Assembly (NCBI GenBank): GCA_023853785.1
Contig: JAJIRX010000016.1
Coordinates: 1-64,000, forward strand
Length of the DNA: 64,000 nucleotides
Direction: 5' to 3'
Origin: Psilocybe azurescens
Taxonomy: Eukaryota; Basidiomycota; Agaricomycetes; Agaricales; Agrocybaceae
In this document: positions 12,801 to 25,255 of the stretch, one piece after another
Position numbering within the stretch: position 1 is the first letter of the stretch
How the letters are laid out: each line of letters begins with the position of its first letter
Position numbers and translations under genes: made by a program
Notes under the pieces: model-generated
The model's database searches: none
Seen by the model: the letters and a program-made list of their open reading frames with translations, nothing else
Told to the model about the DNA's origin: nothing

Positions 12801-14036
12801 TTGACGTCAAGGGAGCTTATTTAAATGGATACATTGAAGAGGAATTATATATGCGACAACCTCCTGGATATAATGATGGATCAGGACGTGTCTGTCGACT
12901 TAGGCGCTCATTGTATGGTCTCAAACAAGCTGGAAATGTTTGGAACAAGGAATTTGATACAGCCATGAAGGACTTGGGATTCACTAGACTCAAATCCGAT
13001 TACTGCTGCTACAAACGACAAGAGGGAGAAGAATTTGAGATCCTACTTGTCTGGGTAGATGACATCCTATCTATTGCAAACTCAGATGCTCGGAACGATT
13101 TATTGGAGCAACAATTACGCCCAGAAATTCGATATCAAATCGCTGGGACAACCCTCACTACTTCTAGGAATGAATGTTATACAGGATCATCATTCCAAAG
13201 TCATTTCCATTTCACAAACTGCCTACATTAATCAACTACTCAAGAAATTTGGTCTGGAGGATGTAAACCCAGTCACTACTCCCATGGATCCAAATGTGAA
13301 GCTCGACAATACAGACTTACCTCAAGAAAAATTGGACAAGCAGGGGGAGCAGCTAGAACAAGCCAGTGCTAGCTATGCAACACTTATTGGATCACTTATG
13401 TATTTAGCAATTGGAACCCGGCCAGACATTGCATTTTCTGTCCAGAAACTCGCACAGTTCACCAAGAACCCTCAGAAACAGCATTGGACAGCTGTTAAAC
13501 GAATATTTTGCTACCTTAAAGGTACTCGAGACTACAAACTCACCTATGGTCATGAAACCGAGGAAATCAACCAAGAATTAAATATTTACTGTGATGCAGA
13601 TTGGGCATCAGATAGAGACAGGAAATCTATCAGTGGATACATTATCAAACTAGCTGGAGGCGCTGTCGCTTGGAGTGCAAAGAAACAGAGCACAGTAGCT
13701 CTTTCAACTGCAGAAGCAGAGTACACTGCTGCTACTCACTGCGCAAAACAGGTACTCTGGCACAGAACATTATTCACGGAATTAGGAATTGATATTCCTA
13801 CTACCTCAACTATATTCTCAGACAACCAAGCAGCTGTCTCAATCGCTCACCACCCGGAATTTTATTCCAAAACCAAACATATTGACATCTCCCTCCACTT
13901 TCTTCGTGATCTTGTCCAGAATGGCACCCTCAATTTAGTTTATATCAATACCAGAGAAAATATAGCAGATCTATTCACCAAGGGACTACCTAGGACATTA
14001 CACCAGGACCTCACATTTGAAATTGGAGTATTCTAG
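9879..14036 (+). pseudogene. Copia gag-pol polyprotein with three frame changes and one stop
   Basis: Starts at ATG 9879 after the leader. Gag is at 9879-10499; its frame is lost near 10490 and resumes in the 10414 frame. The zinc knuckle CYNCYKKGHISKEC is at 10600-10641 and the protease DSGTTSHIC near 10819. The pre-integrase segment spans about 11208-11370 (WHQKFGH, CEAC). The integrase core covers 11410-11990 with SDVWGP, FDNGKE and QNGVAE. A TGA at 11728-11730 follows the catalytic Glu, where the family has Arg (CGA would give it). A frame change near 12135 leads into reverse transcriptase (GAYLNGYIEEELYMRQPPGY, VWVDDILS near 13050); another near 13150 leads to RNase H (DADWASDRDRKSISGY, STAEAEY). 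The stop is at 14036. All domains are present and lesions are few. Confidence 0.93.
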
Positions 14037-14048
14037 AGATGCCCGAGC

Positions 14049-14057
14049 AAGGGGGAG
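14049..14057 (+). other. Copia polypurine tract
   Basis: AAGGGGGAG lies immediately before the 3' LTR, where plus-strand DNA synthesis is primed in LTR elements. Confidence 0.85.
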
Positions 14058-14266
14058 TGTTGGGAATGTGCTCGGACATTCCACACATTTGTCTTGTAGA
14101 TTTATCTTATTAATTGTCTTACTAATAATCTCTCGGCCTCGGTTATACCATACATAGAAATATTTAGATGCTGGTAGATTATTCTAGTTACAGTAGATAC
14201 ATGTATATAAGTAGCTGCGAAGTCTACACAATAAAATAAAAGAATTCCAAACATAAATTGTCAATA
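14058..14266 (+). repeat. Copia 3' LTR
   Basis: TGTTGGG...GTCAATA, 209 bp, a copy of the 5' LTR apart from one missing A; followed by the CATAG target duplication at 14267-14271. Confidence 0.93.
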
Positions 14267-14387
14267 CATAGTGACAGTTCAAGAGAATTGTTATGATAAG
14301 TAGCATAAGAAAAGAATATTATAATCAACCGGGATATATAAGAAGGTGCTCAGTGGATGAATATCACCAACTCTGAAACATCTCTTA

Positions 14388-15717
14388 ATGTCTACCCCGG
14401 ACATTCCATTCCCAGTCAATGTCCAAGAGAATGAAATTAGCGACAACCTCAATAGCTCAATGCTTTTGAATTTTCTTATGGGTAAGTCTCCACCTCTGTG
14501 AATATCTCCAGCACAAACCTACGTGTATCAGGCATTTACACCATGGTATATGGAGGAACAATGTACCTTTACTGTGGGTTCTTCCATTAACCCAGAAAGA
14601 CAATTGCCAATAATGTGTCCTACAGTATCCAAGAAGCCCGCCAATTTGAATAACCTCATCGTTCTTTCAGCCATTTCTGCGCTGTATTTACTTTGCTTCC
14701 TGTACTTCATTGTGGAATGGTACTTCCTTGATTGGGTAGTTGTGGTAAAAGGAGACACGCGAGAATCGATCTTTTTGGCAACAGTGGGGGACGGCCTTGA
14801 ATGGACCTGGGTATTCACTGACTTTCTACAGAATTCTATGTTGGTATTTTCCGACAGACTATTGGTTAGTCATTATCATTGATTATTACTTAATTCTCAT
14901 CAGCGTCTTGACAGATATGGAGATGCTACCACGTCTGGGGACAATTATTCTGGGCTATTTTGGCTCCATTGATACTTTTTGTCACAGAATGTGGTGAGAC
15001 CTATGTATAAAGTTCTGGGATCAATACTTCCAGCACTAATGTATCATTACAGGTCTCTTTGTTACGACAACAGTTATTAGTGTAAAATTCGGTTCAATAA
15101 CCAATGACACAAATGAAACTCTATTCGATTATATCTTAAGTTCTCTGACATTTGTGTCTCTGGGCACCACTGTGATTGCAACATTTATTATTGGATACAG
15201 ACTACATTCTGCCTCCCGCATACATCTTCTATCATCCAGAATATTATACCACCACATTGTGACAATTATCATCAAGTCAGCCGCAGCATATTCACTGGTA
15301 CTCCTCTTCACGGCCACCTTTGATGTTATTCCGTCAGTCAATGTAATTGGATATTCCTTGGATGATGTTGAATGTTACCTGGAAGTAATTCTTACTGTTG
15401 TTTCAGTACGTACCTCCTAATGTTGGTACAGACAACCTGTGTCCCTAATCTAGAATCAGGGGATGGCTCCAACAGTTCTGGTTGCCAGAATTGTTCTTAC
15501 AGATCCGAATAGCACAAATGCCTCAGCCACACTCACTCACATACCCGGCAACTTGCAATCTGGATCACGGCAAGGGAGTTGCAGCGGACATAGTGGAAAC
15601 ACTACTGGAGGAAACATTAACGCCTCGGTTCAGGCAGACGAAGCGGAGTTAACACGGGTAATCGAAGTGAAGAGGGTATGCAGCGCGGATGCCACATGTG
15701 GTGACAACCAAGTCTAG
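14388..15717 (+). CDS. Seven-TM integral membrane protein, agaricomycete family, copy 1
   Basis: An uncharacterised polytopic membrane protein of a large agaricomycete family. Six exons are inferred from GT..AG sites shared by three paralogues: 14388-14481, 14532-14573, 14626-14864, 14915-14993, 15053-15405 and 15460-15717, 1065 nt in total, giving 354 aa with no internal stop. Seven hydrophobic segments can be read: MGIYTMVYGGTMYLYL, LIVLSAISALYLLCFLYFIV, the segment ending in IWRCYHVWGQ, LFWAILAPLILFVTECG, LTFVSLGTTVIATFIIGYR, IIIKSAAAYSLVLLF, and VVSGMAPTVLVARI. The C-terminal tail is Ser/Gly/Asn-rich. Family hallmarks are VYGGTMYLYL, GDTRESIF, WRCYHVWG and SLGTT. The Copia element lies about 120 bp upstream and may disturb its promoter. 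It is receptor-like in topology but no ligand or G-protein coupling can be inferred. Confidence 0.85.
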
Positions 15718-16300
15718 TGCATTGAGAAAAAAATGACGGCTAGCAGACCAGTCTAACATCAAATTTTGTCTCTCTTTTTCATTTATTTTCCTTGAAGGAA
15801 TATCTGTGATTCTGCTTTTGATACAGTTGCGGGCAATCAACCTTACATTCAATAACACTGATGAAAAATGGTTGATCTATATATTATTTGACCTCTTCAT
15901 TGTTATTTTTACTTTCTTGCCAGGGTCTCCTATCTATTTTCTTACATTCCCTAGTCTGCGTGAACGTCATTTACAAGTAATCATATCATTCTTCTCTTTT
16001 GAAGGTGACAGATTGCAACTCAAAGGATCATAACGACAAAGATGTCCCTTCATATAGATACCCACCTTCGCTGTAACAATTATACATCCCATCAATTTTG
16101 GGGTTGTGAGCTGGCTTAACAACTATGGCTGTAGTTGTCAAGTAATGATATCCCTACTCTTTTTCCAACATAAAATGATCGGCATTGGGCAGATTTATAC
16201 CATCAGTAGCCGAATCCTCATTTTAAATGTTAAGCTTCACATAATTCGAAATGTCTGTAGCGCTAGCCTTCATTTACTGCTCTTAAATAACATTCAGATT
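15718..16300. repeat. Duplicated 3' flank of the seven-TM gene
   Basis: Similar to 33524-33860 (TGACCTCTTCATTG versus TGCCTCTTCATTT, ATTTTTACTTTCTTGCCAG versus ATTTTTACTTTCTTACTGG) and more weakly to 25260-25800. No coding potential recognised; it probably holds the 3' UTR. Confidence 0.6.
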
Positions 16301-16700
16301 CGAGATTAAATACCTTTGAATGGCTTCATCATGCACCAGGCCGTCAGATTTGTGACACACTCTCCATCCTACACCCAGGCATTCACATTGTCTTAACATC
16401 CTCTTTCCCTCTTTCCCACTCACCCCCGACTCCAATACCACAATCAACCTCAGAACCATCCACGTTACCCATAAAATTCTCTATCTCGACCCTATTGAGC
16501 TCACAAATGCACACAGGCACACCCTTCTCCCTTCTACAGCCTAATTGTTACATTACCCTGCTATTTTATCCAGCCAAAGTCCTCAAGCTGGACGTTCTCC
16601 TCTTGGAGCATTTTGAGAACGAGTCAAGCGCTCAGGTTCTGCTCTTACATATATGCGACATTTGTGGTGCGAGCCTATGGCGGCAGCTGTGAGAACACCT
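16300..16700 (-). pseudogene. Degenerate copy of the unknown gene convergent to the seven-TM gene
   Basis: On the minus strand the stretch near 16300-16370 reads DGLVHDEAIQRYL, matching INDLVHDEDIRRHL in the better preserved copy at 25900-26250. Both relics lie just downstream of a seven-TM copy and point toward it. This copy is broken and no family is recognised. Confidence 0.35.
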
Positions 16701-18960
16701 GTATTGTGTGAGTGGATTGGTGAGGAAGGACATCAGCGTGGAAGAGGAGATGGATAGGTAGTAGAAACGTACACATTTACATGCGTGAACACATGCCTAC
16801 AGGATGGGAGGTTGGGTGAATTAAGCCATCATACATATATGTGTCGAGGAAGAGTAGATTAAGAAAACGAGATCAGAGGTAAGGGTAGATCGTCCGAGAA
16901 CCGGAATGTATTCCGCTTTGTGGAGGCTTCGTATGCTATGATCCTTGAGTGTTAGTAGATATGTTATCGCAATCCAAAAATGATGTACCTCGAGTACATT
17001 GGTGATCTATTGGTAATGATATTTGTCGAGTGAGACATGCTGGATGCAGTCATCAAGCATGGCCTTTTATTCGACAGTCTAAGAATATGGCCACTGCATA
17101 AGCCGACAATCAAGTTTAGATATGTTCTGGGTATAGTTCCAAATTTGAAGACGTTTTGACGGCGTGGGCACTTGGCTTTTGATCACGTTTCAACCCCTAG
17201 ACAGTATCGAGATACCACGTGCATCTCATATGTTTCTGTTCAAACTGCTGTTCCATTTTACTTTCCTATATCACTGAACAGGATGGGTTACGGCCATGCC
17301 AAGCCAGACAACGCTGTGACAAGCTTGTTCATTCGGAATCCCGCCATTCTTCCTTTTGTCCTCGTCCTCGTCCTCCTTGACTGACGCCCGTTTTGTGTAT
17401 AAAGGCGTTTGGGGCCTCTGATGAGTTTGATATACGACCACCTGAAATTTTTTTGCTGATGGCAAGAAGGACAGCAACAGGACCATGCACATCCCACCTC
17501 ACCCAGCCATCCCCACCAATTTATTAAATAACCCACCAAGATACGGTGATCCGAATCGGATGCTCTCTCGCCTTTGAACTTCGTTATCGAGGTAGTATGC
17601 TAATAGGATTAAAGTCTGTAGAACCTAATACACACCTAGCGATAGCGGCACTACCATCAAAAATAGGTGGTCAGGTGGTCAGGTGCTGGACCCAGGACCC
17701 GCCAATGACGCGTCCTTCATCTCCTAATTGTTCCATCTCTGCAAACACGTTCAAGAGGAGCTTTGGAAGACTCGAAGGTCTGTGCAGGCAGTTGGTAATT
17801 CGTTGTCCTTTATGTCTATCATGTATCTAAACATCAATATGCTGCGTGATGTGAGGCTGTCAAGGGTGTTGATAATCGTAGTTTGGAATTGTACTCTGAA
17901 TCAGTGTAATAAACTTGAGATACTGCAGGTGCAATAAATGGCCATCCTCGTCGGGCTGCATTGATAGGACAAATCGAACTTGAACTTTACCGGTCAACAA
18001 ATTGATTTATTAGCCAGCTCCCTCACTGCGAGAACTTGAACACTCACAATGTGACATACTCTCATGATTGCACCTTCGGCTTTCTCTTATTGGTCATCAA
18101 ATGAGCGGAGTCTGAACTATATTGAGACATACGAACAAACACTACACTCTTTTTCCTCACTTCTCCTATCTGCACTCACCTAACCCTGTATGATTTCATG
18201 CCATTTTTAACAATGCTCAATGGTTGCCCAGATTTCTGTCGCTTATAAGGCGAAGTGGATGAGCGCGTGTTAGGTCTCAGAAACACTGACAAGGTAGTCA
18301 TTCATGATTCGCCCGCCTCCATCTTTTCAGAAGAGCTTCGGCTTCGATGTCATTCTGGGCAGGCTACAAAGAGGGAAGGTGGTTCAGCGCAAGACACGAC
18401 GGGTACACCTGGATAGCTCGATGAGCGCAATCACTGAAATATATTGTATATGGAAGAACTTTGGTGCGTTTTCTTCGTATCATTAAGTGTTGTTGAAGCG
18501 CATATATTGACTTTTTATGTGTATAGCCTCATTTCATGCCTTCTCTACCTGTCTCTGTTTCTCACCTGTATGAATATCCAGCGTCTGCTTGCTCTTTCTC
18601 TAATATACCATCACTTACTCCACCAGCAGCGCTGACGTTACCTCCTCCGCCTCCGCCGCCTCCTCCATCATCTCTTTCATCTATTTTCAGATTATTTTCT
18701 GTGCTCGACCCGGGAACCGAACCAACATTCTCCATCTCCGCCTCCAACAGCTGTCTTCTGGTCTTGCCACCTCCTCCCTTGTTCCTGCTTTCATCTGCGC
18801 TGCCAGTCCGTCTAGAGTTCATTTTGGATACTGCTCGTCGAGAATGTGCAGACCCAACTCGGATACATGCAGAGGGGCACTGTGTGTTTTGTAGGACAAT
18901 TTAAAGGTGAATGGAAGGAGTACAATCGAACATGAGTTATGAGGCAGCACTTTTGTTGAG
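16700..18960. other. No gene recognised
   Basis: About 2.3 kb with short open frames only. The first ~80 bp (CAGCTGTGAGAACACCTGT) still match 26265-26330 of the second block. The rest contains no recognisable motif or supported exon chain; a short poly-Pro frame at 18630-18670 is low-complexity sequence. Confidence 0.5.
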
Positions 18961-18976
18961 AACAGTACTTTACCAT

Positions 18977-20722
18977 CCCCCACACAGTCCATATGGACTC
19001 CAGTGGACTTCAGCAGACTCCAGTGGACTTGCCTATATACTGAGTGTAAATAGGTAAACAGAGTCCAGTGGACTCCAGTGGATTCCACTGCACTTTAGTA
19101 GATCTTATACTATACAGTGAATATGGACTAAAATAACTGTAGTCCACTGTAGTCCACTGGAGTCCACTGGACTTGATACAGTAAATAAATTCAATTTTAA
19201 TATAAATTCAGATTAGTGGAATACAGTATATTAATAACTATTTAATACATTACTACATATCTACATGTGAGGGCCAAGACAAAAGGAAGAAAAAAGCGAA
19301 TAAAATAAAAAAATAAAAAAGGGGGGGCAGGAGCAGTACTTTACCATCGTACGTGTCATCCGTCGGGTCGTCTGTCGGGTTGTCAGTACCGCGTCTGTCC
19401 TTGTCACTGTCGCAGCCACCGTCCCCGTCCTCGTCGTTGTCGCAGCCGCCGTCCGTGTCCTTGTCCCTGTTGTCCCGTCCCCGTCCCCATCCTTGTCCTT
19501 GTCCCTGTTGTCCCCGTCCCCGTCCCCGTCCCCATCCTTGTCCTTGTCCCTGTTGTCCCCGTCCCCGTCCCCCGTCCCCATCCTTGTCCTTGTCCCTGTT
19601 GTCCCCGTCCCCGTCCCCGTCCCCATCCTTGTCCTTGTCCCTGTTGTCCCTGTCCGTCCTCCTCGCTGTCGCTGTCACAGCCACCGTCCCCATCCCCGTT
19701 CCCGTCCCTCGTCCTTGTCCCTGTCCGTCCCCATCCTCATTGCTGTCGCGTCCATGTCCACGTCTTTGTCCCTGTCGTCCCCATCCATCCTTGTCCCTGT
19801 CGCAGCCGCCGTCTGCGTCCACGTCCTTGTCGCTGTCATCCCCGTCCATCCCCGTCCTTGTCGCTGTCGTCGCTGTCTGTCCCCGTCCTTGTCGCTGTTG
19901 CGTCCCCGTCCCCGTCCTTGTCCTTGTCCCTGTCATCCCCGTCTGTCCCCGTCCTTGTCCCTGTCGCGTCTGCGTCTGCGTCTGCATCTGCATCTACGTC
20001 CCTGTCATCCCTGTCCATTCTCGTCCCTGTCAGCGTCCGGCGTCCTTGTCTTGTTGCTGTCGTTGTCGTTGTCATTGGCATGGCTGTCGCAGTTGTCATC
20101 ATCCTCTGTCGCATCAGGTTGGCTGTCGCCTGGCTCCAACCGATGAGGTGGTGGTGGTGGTAGTCGGAAGAAAGGTTGGGGTCGTTCATTTGATGGTTGT
20201 CATGCCGATCAGCCAATGCCGGGCATGTGTGCACGTCACATGTGCTTGTGAAATTTGACCCCGCGGACTGAACAAAATACAAAATTGTATCCATAGGGAG
20301 GCTTTGCTCCCAAGTGTATTTAACTATTGTTTCATTTAATTGTTATTTCATAGAGTTTATTTCTATTGATTTTACTCTTTTATTTTTTGCAATTAATATT
20401 AATAACTAATGATCATACTTCGGATATTGTGTTAATTATTGCATCCAGTGGACTCCAGTGGATTCAACTGGACTGTGCTAATAAATATATTATTTGTTGT
20501 TGTTCAGTGAATATTTAAGCCCCAGTCCAGTGGACTTGACTGGACTCATAATCCACTGGACTGAGACTGGACTGAAAATTTGGCAGGAGTCCAGTGCGAG
20601 TCCAGTGGACTCCAGTGGACTGCAGTCCAGTTCCAATCCAGTGGACTGGACAATCTGTCAGCCAGTTTGGGTGGACAGAGAGTCCACTGGAGTCCACTGG
20701 AGTCCATATGGATTGTGTGGGG
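18977..20722. mobile_element. Putative TIR element carrying TCCAGTGGA repeats and a minisatellite
   Basis: The first 32 bases (18977-19008, CCCCACACAGTCCATATGGA...) match the reverse complement of the last 32 (20691-20722) at 31 positions. Inside each end lie short repeats of the type AGTCCACTGGAGTCC. The centre holds a C-rich minisatellite and AT-rich sequence. No transposase is encoded, and no target duplication is obvious, so this may be a non-autonomous element or a chance product of the palindromic repeats. Confidence 0.5.
19330..20060. repeat. Minisatellite of GTCCCCGTCC / CTTGTCCCTGTC type
   Basis: Pyrimidine-biased 6-bp-based repeats, including near-identical ~60-bp copies around 19485-19650 (CCCCATCCTTGTCCTTGTCC). 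It begins after an A-rich tract and GGGGGGGCAGGAGCAG at about 19296-19337. The long Ser/Pro and Asp/Gly open frames across it are repeat artefacts. Confidence 0.9.
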
Positions 20723-22790
20723 AAAGGAAAGACCTCGTCGAGAACATGGATGTGAACGAGGATGGGGAATTTGCATGAGCTAGAGAGGGTACTAGAGGGG
20801 GAGGGACAAGGAGGAGAGGAGATGTAGGATAAGTCAGAGTGCACTATCTCCTCTATTCACCACCGCCTATCCCTTCATTCACTCCCACATCACTTTCCCG
20901 CTGCACCCGCACCCACTTCACTGATCCCATACTTCATACCGCCTTTCCACCTCGATCCCCTCCTTCAACGACCAGTCCTCCGCCGTCACCACGGTATTCC
21001 TGACCTCTACCTCGATCTCGGTGACTACCTCACCCACCTTCCTACAATTGGCTGTTGAAGTCCTGCAGACACTGCTTCTGAACATGGCGACCTGCCTTGT
21101 GCATTGTTCAAAGGATAAGGCGTGACAATTGGAGTTGGTAGGGTCGGGAGGTGGTAAGTGTTCTTGCTGTAGTAAATTTAGGCACGGACGGGAGAAGAAC
21201 TGCGTATCAAAACGCCAAGACGGACGCAGAAGAAAGGAGAAATGAAATTTTTATTCCGGAGTTTTCACGTCGAGGACACCTTAGTGGGATTAGTTTGGAT
21301 AGGGATATCCCCAAGGAAGAGGAAGACGAGTGTGGGTTCTTCGCTTGCCCATGCAGTGGCCCAGAGGGCTGCATACACGTCCCACGTTCAATTCCATTCT
21401 CAGTGCTCATCCGTATCCCCCCCTTGTTACTAGCATCAGCTGTTCCTGTGGCGAAATCTTCTCGCATGCCCTTTGTCTGTGCTAAAAAAATTAATTTGCG
21501 AGCTTGACTGGGTATCTGTATGTTCAATTCATAGTACAGATTAACAGCTTGAATATGTTTGAAACTGTTGCCTCTCGATGAACCCATCTAACAAATTTTT
21601 AAGTGTCGTCTTTGGGACAATCAGATTACAATAATTACCGTACGACAGATCATATATTTCTTATACATATGCTTGTTGTCGTCCACAGACTGCCGAGCTA
21701 CAGGCTAAAATATGATCTCCGTATCCGCATTCCTGGAAACACGCGCACCTCTTGTTGCTCAATTGTATGCATAGCCTGTCATCCTCGTCGATACTGAGAA
21801 AGCATGATACATGTAAGTTCATGAAAGCGATTACGGAATGATGGTCATTCTGTGCAGCTATTGCACCGTTCGAGTTCGAGCTGCAGCATTTAATGACGAG
21901 ATGTAATAAGCGTGGATCTTTGCGACTCTTACTAGCTCTCCATACAATGTCGCGGAAGCCTCTATAGCAATCTGGGAATGTCCAAATCGTGGGATGGATT
22001 CAGAGTGATTGGATCACTTGTTGGTGATTCGGATATGGGGGTTCTGAGTGTGAGTTGCAGAAATTTGTTATAAGCAGAGGAGGGATGTTACTTTATCGGT
22101 GAATTACCACGAGGGTGTGCGTGGGATAGCGCTGTATTGACTGATTTCGTATTACATATGGATGTGCGTTGGAATGATCCAGAAATGATCACCTTGTCAA
22201 TGCTGCTCATTACCCATCACACTGGTGTAGAGCCCCGTCGTGTCCACATCCGACTTCACTTAGGGAGCAAGGTAAGAAGACGCGATGCTAGGAAGGGCGC
22301 TAACGTATCCAACATTTACAGCACTCTTAGGTTGATGTAACGTAGATTTTTCTTTTTGTATCCTCAACTATTCACCTAATCGTTTCGTCTACATGTTCAT
22401 CTCACCCGCACCCGCACCCACATCTCGTTTAAAGTAGGTCAGTCACGGACGCGGAGTAAGCTTTACCCCACGTATTGGTACCGTCCTTGCACCCCCATGG
22501 TCCCACCGCCCACCTACCCCTGCTCATTCTCAGCCTTCATGCGTAACGTTCCATTTACTAGTGGATAATATGACCATTGAGAGGGTGTGGACATGCTTTC
22601 ACAGAACACGCGTAAAGTTCTACACTAATCTATTTGCAATCATCGCAGTACAAAGCAATAGCGTAGTCGTTGATCTTCTCTGCGACATTTTCTCCCCAGA
22701 TCACATTTTATTCATCCCTGAAACATACTGGAAAGTAACTACAACAGGACCGTAAAACAGGAGGGCGATGATCTCGCCTGAATTATTGGT
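20723..22790. other. No gene recognised
   Basis: About 2 kb. A minus-strand frame at about 21085-20930 (NTVVTAEDWSLKEG) looks faintly protein-like but lacks supporting exons. The rest shows only short frames. Confidence 0.45.
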
Positions 22791-22799
22791 ACGATGGTC

Positions 22800-23931
22800 T
22801 ATAAATGGTCTCCAAATAGTCTGAATGAGTATTGATGATAGGGCCGATTTATCAAGGTGATGTGGGAGGTGCGGGGGACGCTAGGAGTACTAAATCCGAT
22901 CGTGGGAGAGTTGGAGGCGATGCTGTGGCCATTGAGGATGAACTTTATTGATTCCTCAGGCTTCGACATAACAACGATCACCCACACTCTCTGTCCGACT
23001 CACACGAAAATAGCATTATCTTCCTGCTCCTCATTTCTTGCCCACTTTTTGATCCATCGATGTCTTCCTCATCATTCCTCTTCGTGATGGCTACCTTACT
23101 CTCCCTTGTCGCATTCCAAAAATCCACGGCCCATGCTTCGAATTTAACTCGGGAGTACCGTGGTCTCATCGCGATGTCCGTATACAACAATTGGCCATTT
23201 CTATCAGATCAATGAACTTGAGCTACCCGTACACGGCAACGTATCTTCTAATGGAAGTGATCTGAGCCTCGATCTCAGGCATAGAATAATTGTTCGATGA
23301 TCATCTCAAATGCTATTTATAGGTACCATGCTGATTACCCTGTACATCCCTCAAGCTCGATCGTGTCTTGGTATTTGCTGATCCCATTACTCCCTCAGAG
23401 CCGGTAAAGGTGACTGAGTTGATTGGAGTGCTTTTGTGGATTTATGATTGCTTTCAATGTCGCACGTTTAGGGAAAGATACGATGGTAGATCACCGACAC
23501 TTTGGGCCTGTCTACTTGTAAACGAGCTACTGTATCTGTGCTTCTCTGGACCGATGAAATGTAGAGCGATAGATAGTGGCTCAAAGTTTGAATGCAGATC
23601 ATAAGGAATGACTATCGCAATGCCTAGTCTAGTGACGAGCTTGGACATACTCTTGATACTACAAAAAGATGGAAGTTATTTTGGGACAAGGCCGTAACCT
23701 GCATGCTGAGTCAGTTGCCTGTCTAACGCAACATTCCATCTAACAGTTTCGGTGAAGACAACACTGTATGTCCGGTAAGGGAACTGAGACGGTCTAATCA
23801 TTCAAATTATAGTAGTGCCAGGATAATTCCTTGCAGCATCTATGGCAACTCTTCGATAAGAATTATAGTAAACCGATATATAAAGGAAAATATTTGGTGG
23901 ATAAGCATTCTTAAATCTAAAGCATCTCCCA
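22800..23931. repeat. Diverged second copy of the duplicated intergenic block
   Basis: Traces of the sequence at 8690-9577 and 31190-32190 remain: GTACCGTGGTCTCATC near 23156, and the run AACAGTTTCGGTGAAGACAAC...TGTATG at about 23743-23770 against 31983-32010. It leads into seven-TM copy 2 as in the other blocks. Confidence 0.6.
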
Positions 23932-25255
23932 ATGTCCACCCCTGACGTTCCATTCTCAATCAACGTGCAAGAAAATGAAATTAGCGGCAACCTCAATAGC
24001 TCAATGCTTTTCAATTTTCTTATGGGTAAATCTCCAGTTCTGTGAATAACAGCACCACAAACTTATGTGTGTCAGGCATTTACACTATGGTATACGGAGG
24101 AACCATGTACCTTTACCGTGAGTTCTTCCCTTCAATTTGACCAGATATCTTATCAATAATGTGTCCTACAGTATCCAAGAAGCCTACGAACTCAAACCGT
24201 CACATCATTCTTTCAGCCATTTCTCTGCTGTATTTGCTTTGCTTGCTAGACTTCGTTGTGGAATGGTATTACCTTAATTGGACGATTGTGATTACTGGAG
24301 ATACACGAGAATCAATCTTTTGGCAACAGTGGGGGCGGCCTTCCATGGACCTGGATACTCAGTGACTTTATACAGAATTCCCTGTTGATTATTTCCGACG
24401 GACTATTGGTTGGTCACCATTGTTGATTATTACTTAACTCTCATCAACGTCTTGTCAGATTTGGAGATGCTACCACGTCTGGGGACAATCCTTCTGGGCA
24501 ATTGTGATTCCATCAATACTTCTAGTTGCGGAATCCGGTGAGTCTAATGGATGAAGGTCTGGCATGAATACTTCCAGTAATGACATGTCATTGCAGGGCT
24601 CTTTGTTATGATAACGGTTTTAGATGTAAAATCAAGTCAGATAACCAGTGCAGCAGGTGTCATTCTATACAACAATATCCTCAGCGCTCTCACATTTGTG
24701 TCACTGGGCACCACTGTGATTACAACATTTCTTATTGGTTACAAAATATATTCCGCCTCTCCATTAAGTCGTTCACCATCCAAAAGATTATTCAACTGCA
24801 TTGTGAAAATGATCATCGAGTCAGCTGCAGTTTATGCACTTGTACTTCTCCTCTATGCCATCGACATCGTTGTTCCGTCATTCGGTGTGTCGGGCTCGCC
24901 CATGGAAGAAGCTGGTTATTACATTGACGCAATTGTCACTGTTGTTGCAGTACGTACATTCTAGTGCTGATCTGTACATCCTGCGCGTCTAACCTAGAAG
25001 CAGGGGATGGCACCAACAATTCTAGTTGCCAGGATTGCTACAAACGACAATCACACAGTTGCATCCTCCAGAATAACTCCCATATCTGGCCTGCAATTTG
25101 GATCACAGCAAGGGATTGGCAGTGGCCGCAGTGGAAATGCCACTGGAGGAGACATTAACACCTCGGTTTATGCAGACGATGCGGATCCAACCCCGGTGAT
25201 CGAAGTGAAGAGTGTGTCCAGTGCAGATTCCACATTTAGGGACCATCATGTCTAA
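23932..25255 (+). pseudogene. Seven-TM membrane protein, copy 2, frameshifted in exon 3
   Basis: Same six-exon plan as copies 1 and 3: 23932-24025, 24076-24117, 24172-24408, 24459-24537, 24597-24949 and 25004-25255. Exon 3 is 237 nt instead of 239. One T is missing in CTTTTGGC and one A in GGGGGCGGCC (about 24317-24335), so the frame closes at a stop near 24365, after TM2. The total (1057 nt) is not a multiple of three, while all other exons stay open in the expected phase. So it is a young pseudogene, or intact if those two positions are sequence errors. Confidence 0.85.

Larger units (their letters stand above)
9578..14266 (+). mobile_element. Ty1/Copia LTR retrotransposon, complete but coding-defective
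   Basis: A 4.7-kb element with 209-210-bp LTRs that differ by one A in a homopolymer, a 5-bp CATAG target duplication, a primer binding site at 9788 and a polypurine tract at 14049-14057. The internal order gag, protease, integrase, reverse transcriptase, RNase H is the Copia order. The near-identical LTRs imply recent insertion, yet the polyprotein carries three frame changes and one nonsense codon, so this copy would need proteins supplied in trans unless those are sequence errors. Confidence 0.95.

Noticed and set aside
19253..20258. Long open frames (up to about 300 codons) rich in Ser/Pro/Leu or Asp/Gly/Thr
   Set aside because: Produced by the C-rich minisatellite on both strands and in several frames at once.
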